Positions 7,667 to 15,481 of a stretch of DNA of 47,129 bases are shown here, piece after piece. Where the stretch lies: positions 1 to 47,129 of the forward strand of contig CAMNFS010000010.1 of the NCBI GenBank assembly GCA_946537255.1, in the 5' to 3' direction. This stretch comes from an uncultured Erysipelotrichaceae bacterium (GTDB lineage: Bacteria > Bacillota_I > Bacilli_A > Erysipelotrichales > Erysipelotrichaceae). The translations under genes and the position numbers were made by a program. Position 1 is the stretch's first letter. Every line of letters starts with the position of its first letter. A model generated the notes under the pieces. The model was given only the letters and a program-made list of their open reading frames with translations, was not told where the DNA came from and searched no databases.

Positions 7667-9019
7667 TCAGAACAGGCCCTGAATAAACACAAGAAGAATC
7701 AGAATCGGAAGCACAAACTTCAGATAGATTTTCAGCTTCGGTGAAACCTTCACACCCATGCCCTTATTGCATTCCTTCAGCCAGCTGTCAAATCCCCAGC
7801 CGCTTTCCCATGTGCAGAACAGGGTATATACCAGAGCGCCGAGGGGAAGCAGGAAATTGGACACAATGTAGTCCTCACTGTCGAGAATATCCTTGCCTCC
7901 GAAGAAATGCACATTACTCCAGAGATTGTAGCCAAGCGCGCAGGGAACTGAGGCAACCAGAAGGAAGATGCAGTTGTACATGACCGCTTTCTTCCGATCC
8001 CACCCGAAGTTTTCAATCGAAGTACTGATCAGGTTTTCAAACACGGAAATCACCGTGGAAAAGCTCGCAAATGACATGAACAGGAAGAACAGGGTTCCCC
8101 AGATCCGGCCGCCGGCCATGTTCATGAACACTCTTGGCAGCGTAATGAAGATCAGGGAAGGTCCGGCATCCGGTGTCACGCCATAGCTGAAGCAGGCCGG
8201 GAAGATAATCAGGCCGGAAAGAATCGCCACAAAGGTATCGAGCGCGGCGATCCGGATTGATTCCCCGGTCAGGGTAAAGCGGTCAGACATATAGGATCCG
8301 AAGATTTCCATTGCGGCGACACCAAGACTCAGCGTAAAGAACGACTGATTCATCGCGGAGGTAATGACATGCCCCAGGCCGATCTCCTTTACCCGGCTGA
8401 CATCCGGAAGCAGGTAGAAGGAAACACCGGCACCGCTGCCGGGAAGGGTCAGACTGTGAATCGCAAGCACGACTATCAGAATCAGAAGCGCGGACATCAT
8501 ATAGGTGGAAATCCGTTCCAGTCCCTTCTGGATTCCAAGCGAACAGACCAGAAAGCCAAGCACGACAGTAAATGCCATGAAAATCAACAGCTCCGCCGGA
8601 TTTGCAAGCATGTTTCCGAATACCGAATCCACCGCCTCCGGTGCGATGCCCTCAAAGGTACCGGTCAGAAATTTCACAAAATAGGAAACCATCCATCCGC
8701 TGACGACCGTGTAATACATCATGAGCAGATAGCATCCGGCAATCGCGAACCATCCATGAATATGCCAGAAGCTCCCCTTCGGTTCCAGGGCCTCATAGCT
8801 CTTGACCGCACTTTTGCGGCTCGCGCGGCCGACTGCCAGCTCCATCGACAGTACCGGTACGCCCATCAGAACCAGAAACAGAAGATAGAAAAGCACAAAA
8901 ATACCGCCGCCGTTCGTTCCGCAGAGGTATGGGAATTTCCACACATTTCCGATTCCGATTGCGCATCCCGCGCTGACCAGAATAAATCCGATCCTTGATT
9001 GAAAATTTTCTCTTTCCAT
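7667..9019 (-). CDS. Sodium-dependent amino-acid symporter (SNF/NSS family)
   Basis: 450 aa. The N-terminus carries the family signature S-R-I-G-F-I-L-V-S-A-G-C-A-I-G-I-G-N-V-W-K-F-P-Y (about residues 8-31), the unwound TM1 that binds Na+ and substrate in LeuT. About 11-12 hydrophobic helices follow to the C-terminus, the usual bacterial layout. It should import an amino acid or related amine across the cytoplasmic membrane; the substrate cannot be told. No ribosome site precedes the ATG; instead TAAAAT lies 7 bases upstream. The gene stands alone with its own terminator. A paralogue lies at 43647-45023. Confidence 0.9.
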   Translation of the reverse strand: MERENFQSRIGFILVSAGCAIGIGNVWKFPYLCGTNGGGIFVLFYLLFLVLMGVPVLSMELAVGRASRKSAVKSYEALEPKGSFWHIHGWFAIAGCYLLMMYYTVVSGWMVSYFVKFLTGTFEGIAPEAVDSVFGNMLANPAELLIFMAFTVVLGFLVCSLGIQKGLERISTYMMSALLILIVVLAIHSLTLPGSGAGVSFYLLPDVSRVKEIGLGHVITSAMNQSFFTLSLGVAAMEIFGSYMSDRFTLTGESIRIAALDTFVAILSGLIIFPACFSYGVTPDAGPSLIFITLPRVFMNMAGGRIWGTLFFLFMSFASFSTVISVFENLISTSIENFGWDRKKAVMYNCIFLLVASVPCALGYNLWSNVHFFGGKDILDSEDYIVSNFLLPLGALVYTLFCTWESGWGFDSWLKECNKGMGVKVSPKLKIYLKFVLPILILLVFIQGLF

Positions 9020-9026
9020 ATGCAGT

Positions 9027-9032
9027 ATTTTA
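9027..9032 (-). promoter_or_regulatory. -10 element placing a leaderless start for the symporter
   Basis: Minus strand reads TAAAAT, then ACTGCAT, then the ATG at 9019. A standard start seven bases after the hexamer would fall on or next to the A of the ATG. A possible -35 (TTGCGA, plus 9052-9057) is 19 bases away, rather far. Confidence 0.45.
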
Positions 9033-9098
9033 CATCAAATCGTAAAAATACTCGCAATAGTTTTTCAGTATGTTTACACAAAGCCCGCAGAGACAGTT

Positions 9099-9668
9099 TC
9101 AGAATCCGAAAAAAATCCTGATTCCGATCAGGATCAGAATCACACCGCCAAGAATCGAAGCACTGCCGGACATCCTGGTTCCGGCTTTCCGTCCGATCAG
9201 AAGGCCGATCCAGCAGATCACAAAGGTGACCGCGCCGATGATTCCGGAAGCCAGAAGCGCCTCCGCTGCCCCATATTCAGAAATCGCAAATCCCACCGAA
9301 AGCGCATCGATGCTGGTGGCGATACCCTGGATCAGAAGATCCCCCGCCCCCAGTTTCTTCCGCTCCGTTTTCTCCTCCGGTTTCTGATTCAGACCTTCAA
9401 AGATCATCTGCCCGCCGATAAACAACAGCGCGACGAGGGCGGCCCAGGGAATCAGTCCCTGCAGCGTATGGAAAAGCGAAACAAGCGTATGGATGCACAG
9501 CCATCCGATCATCGGCATCAGAAACTGAAACAGTGAAAACGTTCCGGAAATGCACGCCATCCGTTTTCTGCTCATATCCGGTTCATAAAGTCCGTTCGCA
9601 AGAGAAACCGAAAACGCATCCATCGCAAGTCCGATCCCCAGCATCACCGCATTCAGAATAAAATCCAC
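9099..9668 (-). CDS. mntP: Manganese efflux pump MntP
   Basis: 189 aa. Six hydrophobic helices in two related halves with the hallmark acidic motifs M-D17-A-F-S-V-S in the first half and S-I-D121-A-L-S-V in the second, as in MntP (DUF204). It exports Mn2+ across the cytoplasmic membrane. The start is GTG at 9668, supported by the ribosome site GAGGG five bases upstream. The 5' leader contains a large hairpin (9710-9744). Transcribed divergently from ppk2. Confidence 0.9.
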   Translation of the reverse strand: MDFILNAVMLGIGLAMDAFSVSLANGLYEPDMSRKRMACISGTFSLFQFLMPMIGWLCIHTLVSLFHTLQGLIPWAALVALLFIGGQMIFEGLNQKPEEKTERKKLGAGDLLIQGIATSIDALSVGFAISEYGAAEALLASGIIGAVTFVICWIGLLIGRKAGTRMSGSASILGGVILILIGIRIFFGF

Positions 9669-9709
9669 AGAAGCCCTCTTTCAAAAGCCGGTTTTTCATA
9701 ACACACACG

Positions 9710-9744
9710 ATCCGGCAATGATTCAGTTTGCCATTAGGCCGGAT
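9710..9744 (-). promoter_or_regulatory. Hairpin in the 5' leader of mntP
   Basis: ATCCGGC (minus strand) pairs with GCCGGAT over plus 9710-9716/9738-9744, with an inner AATG/CATT pair and an 11-base loop. It lies 42-76 bases before the GTG. It does not show the conserved yybP-ykoY manganese-riboswitch sequence, so a regulatory role is only a possibility. Confidence 0.4.
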
Positions 9745-9771
9745 TGTTAGTCAACTATAACCTATTTTCAT

Positions 9772-9801
9772 ATGACATCGGTGCGCATTCCGTATTATGA
9801 T
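9772..9801 (+). promoter_or_regulatory. Likely promoter of ppk2
   Basis: ATGACA (9772-9777), 18-base spacer, TATGAT (9796-9801). The predicted start near 9808 leaves about 20 bases of leader containing GAGG before the ATG at 9828. Confidence 0.4.
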
Positions 9802-9827
9802 AAAAACAACAAGTTGAGGAAAACAGA

Positions 9828-10859
9828 ATGTTTACAGAGTATTGCTACAACGGCACCACCGAATTTGAGATCGGCAAATCAAAAACGGATGACACTTCCC
9901 TCTGCCCGGACCGCGCGAAAGCGGAAGAAAAGATCGCGAAAAACAACAAGAAAATCGACAGTCTTCAGCAGAAGCTCTATGCCGAGAAGAAGGAAGGCGT
10001 CATTTTCCTTTTCCAGGCAATGGACGCGGCTGGAAAAGACGGTACAATCCGTGCCGTTCTTCAGTGCCTCAGCCCGCACGGTGTCTATGAAGCGGCTTTC
10101 AAGGCTCCTTCCTCCGAAGAGCTGGCCCATGATTACATGTGGCGGGTTGCCTACGCCGTTCCGGAAAAAGGTGAGATCGCCATTTTCAACCGCAGCCACT
10201 ACGAAGATGTTCTGATCGGCAAGGTCAAGAAGCTCTATCTGAAACAGGCGCACGCGGACCGTATCGATATGGATACCGTCATCGAGAAGCGCTACGATTA
10301 CATCAGAAGCTTTGAAGAATATCTGTACTCCAACAGTATCCGGGTTGTCAAAATCTTCCTGAATGTTTCCAAGGATGAACAGGCAAGACGGTTCCTCTCC
10401 CGGATCGAAGAACCGGAAAAGAACTGGAAGTTCTCTGAAGCCGACTGGAATGAGCGCAAGTACTGGGATGAATATCAGAAAGCGTTTGAGGACGCGATCA
10501 ACGCGACCAGCACGGAAAACTGCCCCTGGTATGTTGTGCCTGCCGACCATAAGTGGTACATGCGCTACGTAGTCAGTGAAATCATTCTCAGTACGCTGAA
10601 GGACATGGATCCTCACTACCCGGTTGTCACCGAAGACCGCATGGAACAGTTCCAGCAGCTCAAGCAGGAGATTCTCTCGGAGCTGCCGCCGGAGGAAGCC
10701 AGGGAGATCATGGAAGGATCCGATAAATCCAGTTCGAAATCGGAAGAGACCGTCGATTCCATCCCGACTCTGAAGGACGCGGAAAAGAAAGCCAGAAAAG
10801 CAAGCAAGAAGGCTGAGAAAAAAGCCAAGAAGAAGAAAAAGAAAAAGCAGGGAAAATAA
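9828..10859 (+). CDS. ppk2: PPK2-family polyphosphate kinase with lysine-rich tail
   Basis: 343 aa. P-loop kinase of the PPK2 family, which uses polyphosphate to phosphorylate nucleotides (NDP or NMP) or runs in reverse. The Walker A region Q63-A-M-D-A-A-G-K-D-G72 and the lid segment F-N-R-S-H-Y-E-D-V-L are clear. The N-terminal domain ends near residue 290. The last 28 residues (about 316-343) contain 16 Lys including seven in a row, which is not part of the kinase fold. Which nucleotide is used cannot be read from the sequence. A ribosome site (TTGAGGA) precedes the ATG. It is monocistronic with a strong terminator, divergent from mntP and 2.4 kb from ppk1. Confidence 0.9.
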   Translation: MFTEYCYNGTTEFEIGKSKTDDTSLCPDRAKAEEKIAKNNKKIDSLQQKLYAEKKEGVIFLFQAMDAAGKDGTIRAVLQCLSPHGVYEAAFKAPSSEELAHDYMWRVAYAVPEKGEIAIFNRSHYEDVLIGKVKKLYLKQAHADRIDMDTVIEKRYDYIRSFEEYLYSNSIRVVKIFLNVSKDEQARRFLSRIEEPEKNWKFSEADWNERKYWDEYQKAFEDAINATSTENCPWYVVPADHKWYMRYVVSEIILSTLKDMDPHYPVVTEDRMEQFQQLKQEILSELPPEEAREIMEGSDKSSSKSEETVDSIPTLKDAEKKARKASKKAEKKAKKKKKKKQGK

Positions 10860-10872
10860 TCCAGCTGATTCA

Positions 10873-10897
10873 GTCCCGGAATGCCGGGACTTTTTTT
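10873..10897 (+). terminator. Terminator of ppk2
   Basis: GTCCCGG (10873-10879), loop AATG, CCGGGAC (10884-10890), then seven T. The next gene's -10 begins only 11 bases later. Confidence 0.92.
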
Positions 10898-10908
10898 ATC
10901 GAAGACGG

Positions 10909-10914
10909 TATGAT
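10909..10914 (+). promoter_or_regulatory. -10 element for leaderless phospholipase-like gene
   Basis: TATGAT ends 6 bases before the ATG at 10921, with AGTGCC between. The usual start seven bases after the hexamer is the A of the ATG. There is no Shine-Dalgarno sequence and no room for one, because the ppk2 terminator T-run ends at 10897. Confidence 0.5.
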
Positions 10915-10920
10915 AGTGCC

Positions 10921-11559
10921 ATGGCACAGCGGATCATCCATTACATCATGGGCGAAAAGCTTCTGGAACAGGGAGTTCATCATCCCGACCGTTTCCGGAT
11001 CGGCAACCTTCTTCCGGACGCGTATACCGGCATGCAGTACCGCCGCCGGACGCATTTTGTGCATCAGGAAGAAGTGGATGGAAAAACGGTACGGGTATGT
11101 GATTTCCCTGCCTTTCACGATGCGTTTTCATCCCTGATCCAAAAGGATGACCTGTATCTTGGATATTACATGCATCTGGTGGAAGACGCGTTTTCCAGAG
11201 TATTCTGGAAAAAAGAACCGTTCCATATTCCACCCGGGGTTCAGGGGGTGGCGCTTCTGCACAGGGATTACCACCTCCTGAACCGGTACTTTGTGGAAAG
11301 TCGCGGTCTGAAATTTGATCTGAGCCTGCCGCAGAAGTTTGAGGAAGAGCCGATCCGGCAGATCTATCCGTTTGATCTATCCGGTTTTCTGAAGGAGTTT
11401 GAACAGGATTTTCACGATCCGGCGGAAGGAACCTGCACATTCCTCAGCGAAGAGATGATGGAAGAGATGCTGGCGGAATCAGAACCGGTCATTCAGCACG
11501 CGTTCCATCTTATGAAGGAAGAAAACAGACCGCTGAACCCGACAGACTTTGTCTGGTAA
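10921..11559 (+). CDS. Zinc-dependent phospholipase C-like protein
   Basis: 212 aa, no signal peptide, so cytoplasmic. Spaced His/Asp residues resemble the zinc-dependent phospholipase C / P1 nuclease-like helical fold: H7, D33 in G-N-L-L-P-D-A-Y, H45 in T-H-F-V-H, and H85/D89 in G-Y-Y-M-H-L-V-E-D-A. Many Bacillota carry such short stand-alone proteins annotated as hydrolases without known substrate. It appears to be transcribed alone from its own leaderless-type start. It ends 17 bases from the convergent nucleoside kinase gene, and I see no terminator between them. Confidence 0.55.
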   Translation: MAQRIIHYIMGEKLLEQGVHHPDRFRIGNLLPDAYTGMQYRRRTHFVHQEEVDGKTVRVCDFPAFHDAFSSLIQKDDLYLGYYMHLVEDAFSRVFWKKEPFHIPPGVQGVALLHRDYHLLNRYFVESRGLKFDLSLPQKFEEEPIRQIYPFDLSGFLKEFEQDFHDPAEGTCTFLSEEMMEEMLAESEPVIQHAFHLMKEENRPLNPTDFVW

Positions 11560-11576
11560 ACAGCGGTCTTTCTTTG

Positions 11577-13235
11577 TCAGACGATGACAGAGCCTCCGAT
11601 GAATTCCCGGAGAATGGATTTATTCGGAACGATATGATCATCCTCGATTGTCACAACATATTTCAGCATTCTGAGCAGACGCTGCGCTTCCGCAAACTCC
11701 GGCTGCCGGTCCGTGATCCGCTCCAGCTGCGGTTTGGCGTATTTCTTCAGAATCGCCAGCTCATAGACACTCTGGCTGTTGAAGAACGCGTCCGCGTTGG
11801 AACTGAACGGGAAGATATTGGTGTCTTCCCCGCGGTTGACCTTCGGCCACATGTCAATCGTCATGGCCGCGCTGTACCCGCGAAACTGCGCGTCTCTTAC
11901 AATCCGTCTCAGGAATCTTGCGTCCGTCGTTGGAATCCGATTGTTCTGATCAATATTCAGCTGGGTCAGAGGACTGATATAGATGCGGAATTTATCCTCG
12001 TCCGGTATCTGACTTGTCAGCGCCGGATTCAGACAGTGCAGTCCCTCGATTACAATCGGCTGAGCGGGAAGTATTTTTGTGATCCGTTTTCCGAATTCCT
12101 TTACCCCTTCCTTGAAGTCGTACCGCGGAATATCCGCCTCTTCTCCGGAAAGAAGTGCGCTCAGATCGCGATTCAGAAGTTCAAGATCCAGGGCAGAAAG
12201 GCCTTCAAAATCCGGTTTTCCATCTTCTCCGAGCGGTGTATCCGAACGGTCGAGAAAGTAATCATCCGTACCAAGATACAGCGGCTTCAGTCCGATTGCC
12301 CGCAGCTGAATGCACAGCCGGTTGGCGAATGTCGTCTTGCCGGAGGAAGAAGGCCCGGCGATCAGAATGATCCGCTTCTTTTCCTCCGCGATCCGGTCTG
12401 CGATCGCCGCGATCTTTTTTTCGTGCAGCGCTTCGCACAGCAGAATCAGATCCTTGTATTCGCCGCTCAGAATCATGCGGTTGAGATCCGAAACCATCCG
12501 GACGTTTGTAATCTTGCTCCATCTTCTTTCTTCGGAAAAAGCATCATACAGAATTCTCTGTTCCTCAAACGGCGGAACCGAAGCCGGATTCCGCGGATGA
12601 GGAAAGCGGAGCAGCGTACCGTACTTATACTGTTTCACTTCAAACAGATCGATATACCCGGTATCCGGAACCAGCTCATCCGAAAAAGCGGCAATGGATT
12701 CTCCGAGCTGATAAAGAGACACATTCTCCAGATCCGGAGTCACTTCAATGTTTTCAACAAGATCCTCCCGGTCACGCGCTCTGAGCGCCTCAATAATGTT
12801 ATCCCGGTTGGAGTTGATTTTCTGAATCGGAATGCTTTGTTCGACCAGTTCCTTCATCCGGTTTTCCACGGAACGGACCAGATCTTCATCGACCGCGGTT
12901 CCCTTCAGCGTGATATACAGTCCTTTGGAAAGGGAATTATTGACGCGGATCCGGACCTTCTTTCCAGCCACATCGTGAATTGCCCGGTCATACAGCAGAA
13001 TCAGACTTGCCTGGTAGCACATCTTGCCGCCGCTGTCCCGCATGTCAAGCAGCTCCAGCGTGCCGCTGCGGCTGATCATTTCATCCAGTCTTCTGACATG
13101 ACGGTCAAATCTTGCCAGAACGATCCGGAACGGATGCTTCTGCTGAAATTCATCCGCAATCGTGCGGATGCATACCGGTTCATGATATTCCCGGGTGATC
13201 GGATCTTCTCCCTGAATCTCTATTCTGATAATCAT
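11577..13235 (-). CDS. TGS-domain nucleoside (uridine-type) kinase
   Basis: 552 aa. The first ~60 residues look like a TGS domain and residues ~60-240 like the second additional domain of threonyl-tRNA synthetase. From ~285 on there is a phosphoribulokinase/uridine-kinase-like P-loop domain, with Walker A G-P-S-S-S-G-K-T-T near 292-300 and a downstream D-D-Y-F-L-D motif. Such fusions are widespread in Bacillota and annotated as nucleoside kinases; the real substrate is not settled. The ATG overlaps the ppk1 stop as ATGA (13232-13235), so it is the third gene of the msrA-ppk1 operon. That coupling suggests a link between nucleotide phosphorylation and polyphosphate, but this is inferred. Confidence 0.78.
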   Translation of the reverse strand: MIIRIEIQGEDPITREYHEPVCIRTIADEFQQKHPFRIVLARFDRHVRRLDEMISRSGTLELLDMRDSGGKMCYQASLILLYDRAIHDVAGKKVRIRVNNSLSKGLYITLKGTAVDEDLVRSVENRMKELVEQSIPIQKINSNRDNIIEALRARDREDLVENIEVTPDLENVSLYQLGESIAAFSDELVPDTGYIDLFEVKQYKYGTLLRFPHPRNPASVPPFEEQRILYDAFSEERRWSKITNVRMVSDLNRMILSGEYKDLILLCEALHEKKIAAIADRIAEEKKRIILIAGPSSSGKTTFANRLCIQLRAIGLKPLYLGTDDYFLDRSDTPLGEDGKPDFEGLSALDLELLNRDLSALLSGEEADIPRYDFKEGVKEFGKRITKILPAQPIVIEGLHCLNPALTSQIPDEDKFRIYISPLTQLNIDQNNRIPTTDARFLRRIVRDAQFRGYSAAMTIDMWPKVNRGEDTNIFPFSSNADAFFNSQSVYELAILKKYAKPQLERITDRQPEFAEAQRLLRMLKYVVTIEDDHIVPNKSILREFIGGSVIV

Positions 13236-15481
13236 TTATGTCCCTTTGCCGTCTTTTTCTTTCCGGCTCCTTTTTTCGTGGATCCGCCCTTTTTGTCCGC
13301 GTTCTCTTTTTTTCCGCCGGATTTCTTCTTTTTCTTCGGCTTCTGAGCAGACGGATCCGCTTTGAATTTGGTATCGAAAATAATCCCGCGATGTGCCGGA
13401 CGGATTGTTCCCTGCGGAAGGATCTGTTCCGACCCCTTTGTCTCCTTCATCATCTCATCCTGACAGGACAGCGGCTCCATATCATCATGGATATGATGAT
13501 ACTTCCCGTGCTTATCCATTCTTCTGGCCTTGACGTTGTCCGCAAGACACAGTTCCAGATAACTGCGCAGCGTCTCCCGGATCGCAGGATCGCTGATCGG
13601 GCAGGCAACCTCCACTCTGCGTTCCGTATTGCGGGTCATGAAATCAGCCGAGGAAATATACAGTTTCTCGTCCTGCCCGGATCCGAAGAGATAGATGCGG
13701 GAATGTTCCAGATATCTTCCCACGATGGAGCGGATATGAATGTTTTCTGTTTTCCCGGATACTCCCGGAAGAATGCACGTGATGCCCCGGATGATGAGAT
13801 TGATCCGTACGCCCGCGGCAGATGCCTCCTGAAGCTTTTCAATGACTTCCTCATCCGTGATGGAATTCAGCTTGCAGGTGATTCTTCCCATCTCTCCCTT
13901 ATCCGTCTCGCGCTCAATCAGCTCAATAACGGTCTGCTTCAGAGAGACCGGAGAAACCAGAAGATAGCGGTAGGCGCCGTCCAGTTTTCCAACCATCATA
14001 TTCTGAAAGAAGCTGACGGTATCCCGGACAATTCCAGGCCGGGCCGTAAGATACGCAAGATCCGTATACTGTCTGGCAGTATTCTCATTGAAGTTTCCGG
14101 TTGCGATCAATGCCACATGGGAGAGCTCCCTGTTTCTCATACGCGAGATCAGGCATATCTTGGAATGCACCTTGTAATCTTCAAACCCATACATGACGGT
14201 ACATCCCGCGTCCATGAGTTTTTCGGAATAGTCGATGTTGTTCTGCTCATCAAACCGCGCCTTGAGCTCGATCAGAACATCGACCTCCTTGCCGTTTTCC
14301 GCAGCCAGACACAGATAATCCACCAGTCTTGCCTTGCGGGCAAGCCGGTAAATCGTGATCTTGATGGAAATGACATCCGGATCCGCGGCAGCCTCCTTTA
14401 CCAGAAGAAGAAACGGATCCATGGATTCATACGGATAGGAAAGCAGAACATCTTTCTTCTGCACCTGATCAAACAGATTCTCATCATAATTGAAGGCAGC
14501 GGAAAGCTTCGGAGTATACGGCTCATAGGACATCCGCTTCGCCAGCTCATCAGGAAGCAGATCCGCGATCTGGAACATGTATTTTCTGTCCAGCGGCATC
14601 TGCGAAACATATACCATGCGGTCTTCGGCCTTGATATATTTGCTGAGATACTTGGTCATGGCCGGAGAAAGCTTTCTGGAAAGCTCCACCCTTACAAGAT
14701 CCTTCCGTTTCCGCTTCTTAAGCATTTCAACCATGCGGTCCCGGTAATCGTAGGTATCCGAGAACTGATCATCATCGACATCCACGTCCGCGTTCCGTAT
14801 CACCATGAATTTCAGTTTTTCCTTCACCGGCATTCCCTTGAAGATACTGTCCATATTGTCAAGCACGATGTCTTCCATATGAACATAGCGCACCTCATCC
14901 TTTTCCCCGGGAAGACGGACAATTCTGTGAAGATTGTCCGGTACCGCGACAATCGCAAACGCGTCCGCGTTGTTATAGCGGATCAGACCTGCCGCGTAGA
15001 TGGTTTCCGTCTGAAGCATCGGCAGCGGATGGCGGCTGTCGACAATCTGAGCGCCAAGCGTCGGCGCAACCGCGGTACGGAAGAATTTCCGGATCCATGC
15101 CCGCTCTTCCTTTGTGCATTCATCCAGGGAAAGATCATGGATTTTTTCGCGCTTCAATGCTTTCTTCAGATCCCGGAAGATTTCCTCGCGGCGCTGACAG
15201 AGCCGGTTGGCAGCCGCGTAGATTTTCTTCAGCTGCTCTTCCGGAGTCATACCGGACTTATTGTCGACCAGTCCTTTTTTCAGACGCTTTGCGTCGGTGA
15301 TACTGCCAACCCGTACGGAGAAAAACTCATTCAGATTGGAAGAAAAGATGGAAATGAATTTCATCCGTTCAAGAATCGGAACACTCTCATCCTTTGCCTC
15401 GGAAAGACAGCGCTCATCAAAGCGAAGCCAGGAGATTTCCCGGTTCTGGGTATATCCTTCCTTATAAAGATTTCTGATCAT
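13232..15481 (-). CDS. ppk1: Polyphosphate kinase 1 with lysine-rich tail
   Basis: 749 aa. PPK1 reversibly builds polyphosphate from ATP. The N-terminal R-E-I-S-W-L-R-F-D and S-S-N-L-N-E-F-F regions, the E-L-K-A-R-F-D-E-Q-N-N-I motif, and the two phospholipase-D-type histidines are present: H439 in Y-K-V-H-S-K, expected to carry the phosphohistidine, and H593 in Y-L-E-H-S-R. The core ends near residue 700. The remaining tail (about 714-749) has 17 Lys in 36 residues, alternating with Gly/Ser, unlike typical PPK1 proteins. Start and stop both overlap the neighbours by ATGA, placing ppk1 in the middle of a tightly coupled msrA-ppk1-kinase operon. Confidence 0.95.
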   Translation of the reverse strand: MIRNLYKEGYTQNREISWLRFDERCLSEAKDESVPILERMKFISIFSSNLNEFFSVRVGSITDAKRLKKGLVDNKSGMTPEEQLKKIYAAANRLCQRREEIFRDLKKALKREKIHDLSLDECTKEERAWIRKFFRTAVAPTLGAQIVDSRHPLPMLQTETIYAAGLIRYNNADAFAIVAVPDNLHRIVRLPGEKDEVRYVHMEDIVLDNMDSIFKGMPVKEKLKFMVIRNADVDVDDDQFSDTYDYRDRMVEMLKKRKRKDLVRVELSRKLSPAMTKYLSKYIKAEDRMVYVSQMPLDRKYMFQIADLLPDELAKRMSYEPYTPKLSAAFNYDENLFDQVQKKDVLLSYPYESMDPFLLLVKEAAADPDVISIKITIYRLARKARLVDYLCLAAENGKEVDVLIELKARFDEQNNIDYSEKLMDAGCTVMYGFEDYKVHSKICLISRMRNRELSHVALIATGNFNENTARQYTDLAYLTARPGIVRDTVSFFQNMMVGKLDGAYRYLLVSPVSLKQTVIELIERETDKGEMGRITCKLNSITDEEVIEKLQEASAAGVRINLIIRGITCILPGVSGKTENIHIRSIVGRYLEHSRIYLFGSGQDEKLYISSADFMTRNTERRVEVACPISDPAIRETLRSYLELCLADNVKARRMDKHGKYHHIHDDMEPLSCQDEMMKETKGSEQILPQGTIRPAHRGIIFDTKFKADPSAQKPKKKKKSGGKKENADKKGGSTKKGAGKKKTAKGHK

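Noticed and set aside
9669-9760. yybP-ykoY manganese riboswitch before mntP
   Set aside because: The hairpin is present but the conserved loop sequences of that riboswitch are not visible.
9738-9760. Third copy of the AGTTAGTT palindrome in the mntP/ppk2 gap
   Set aside because: GTTAGTCAACTATAAC is an imperfect dyad with a different spacing; it does not match the 8-6-8 repeat.
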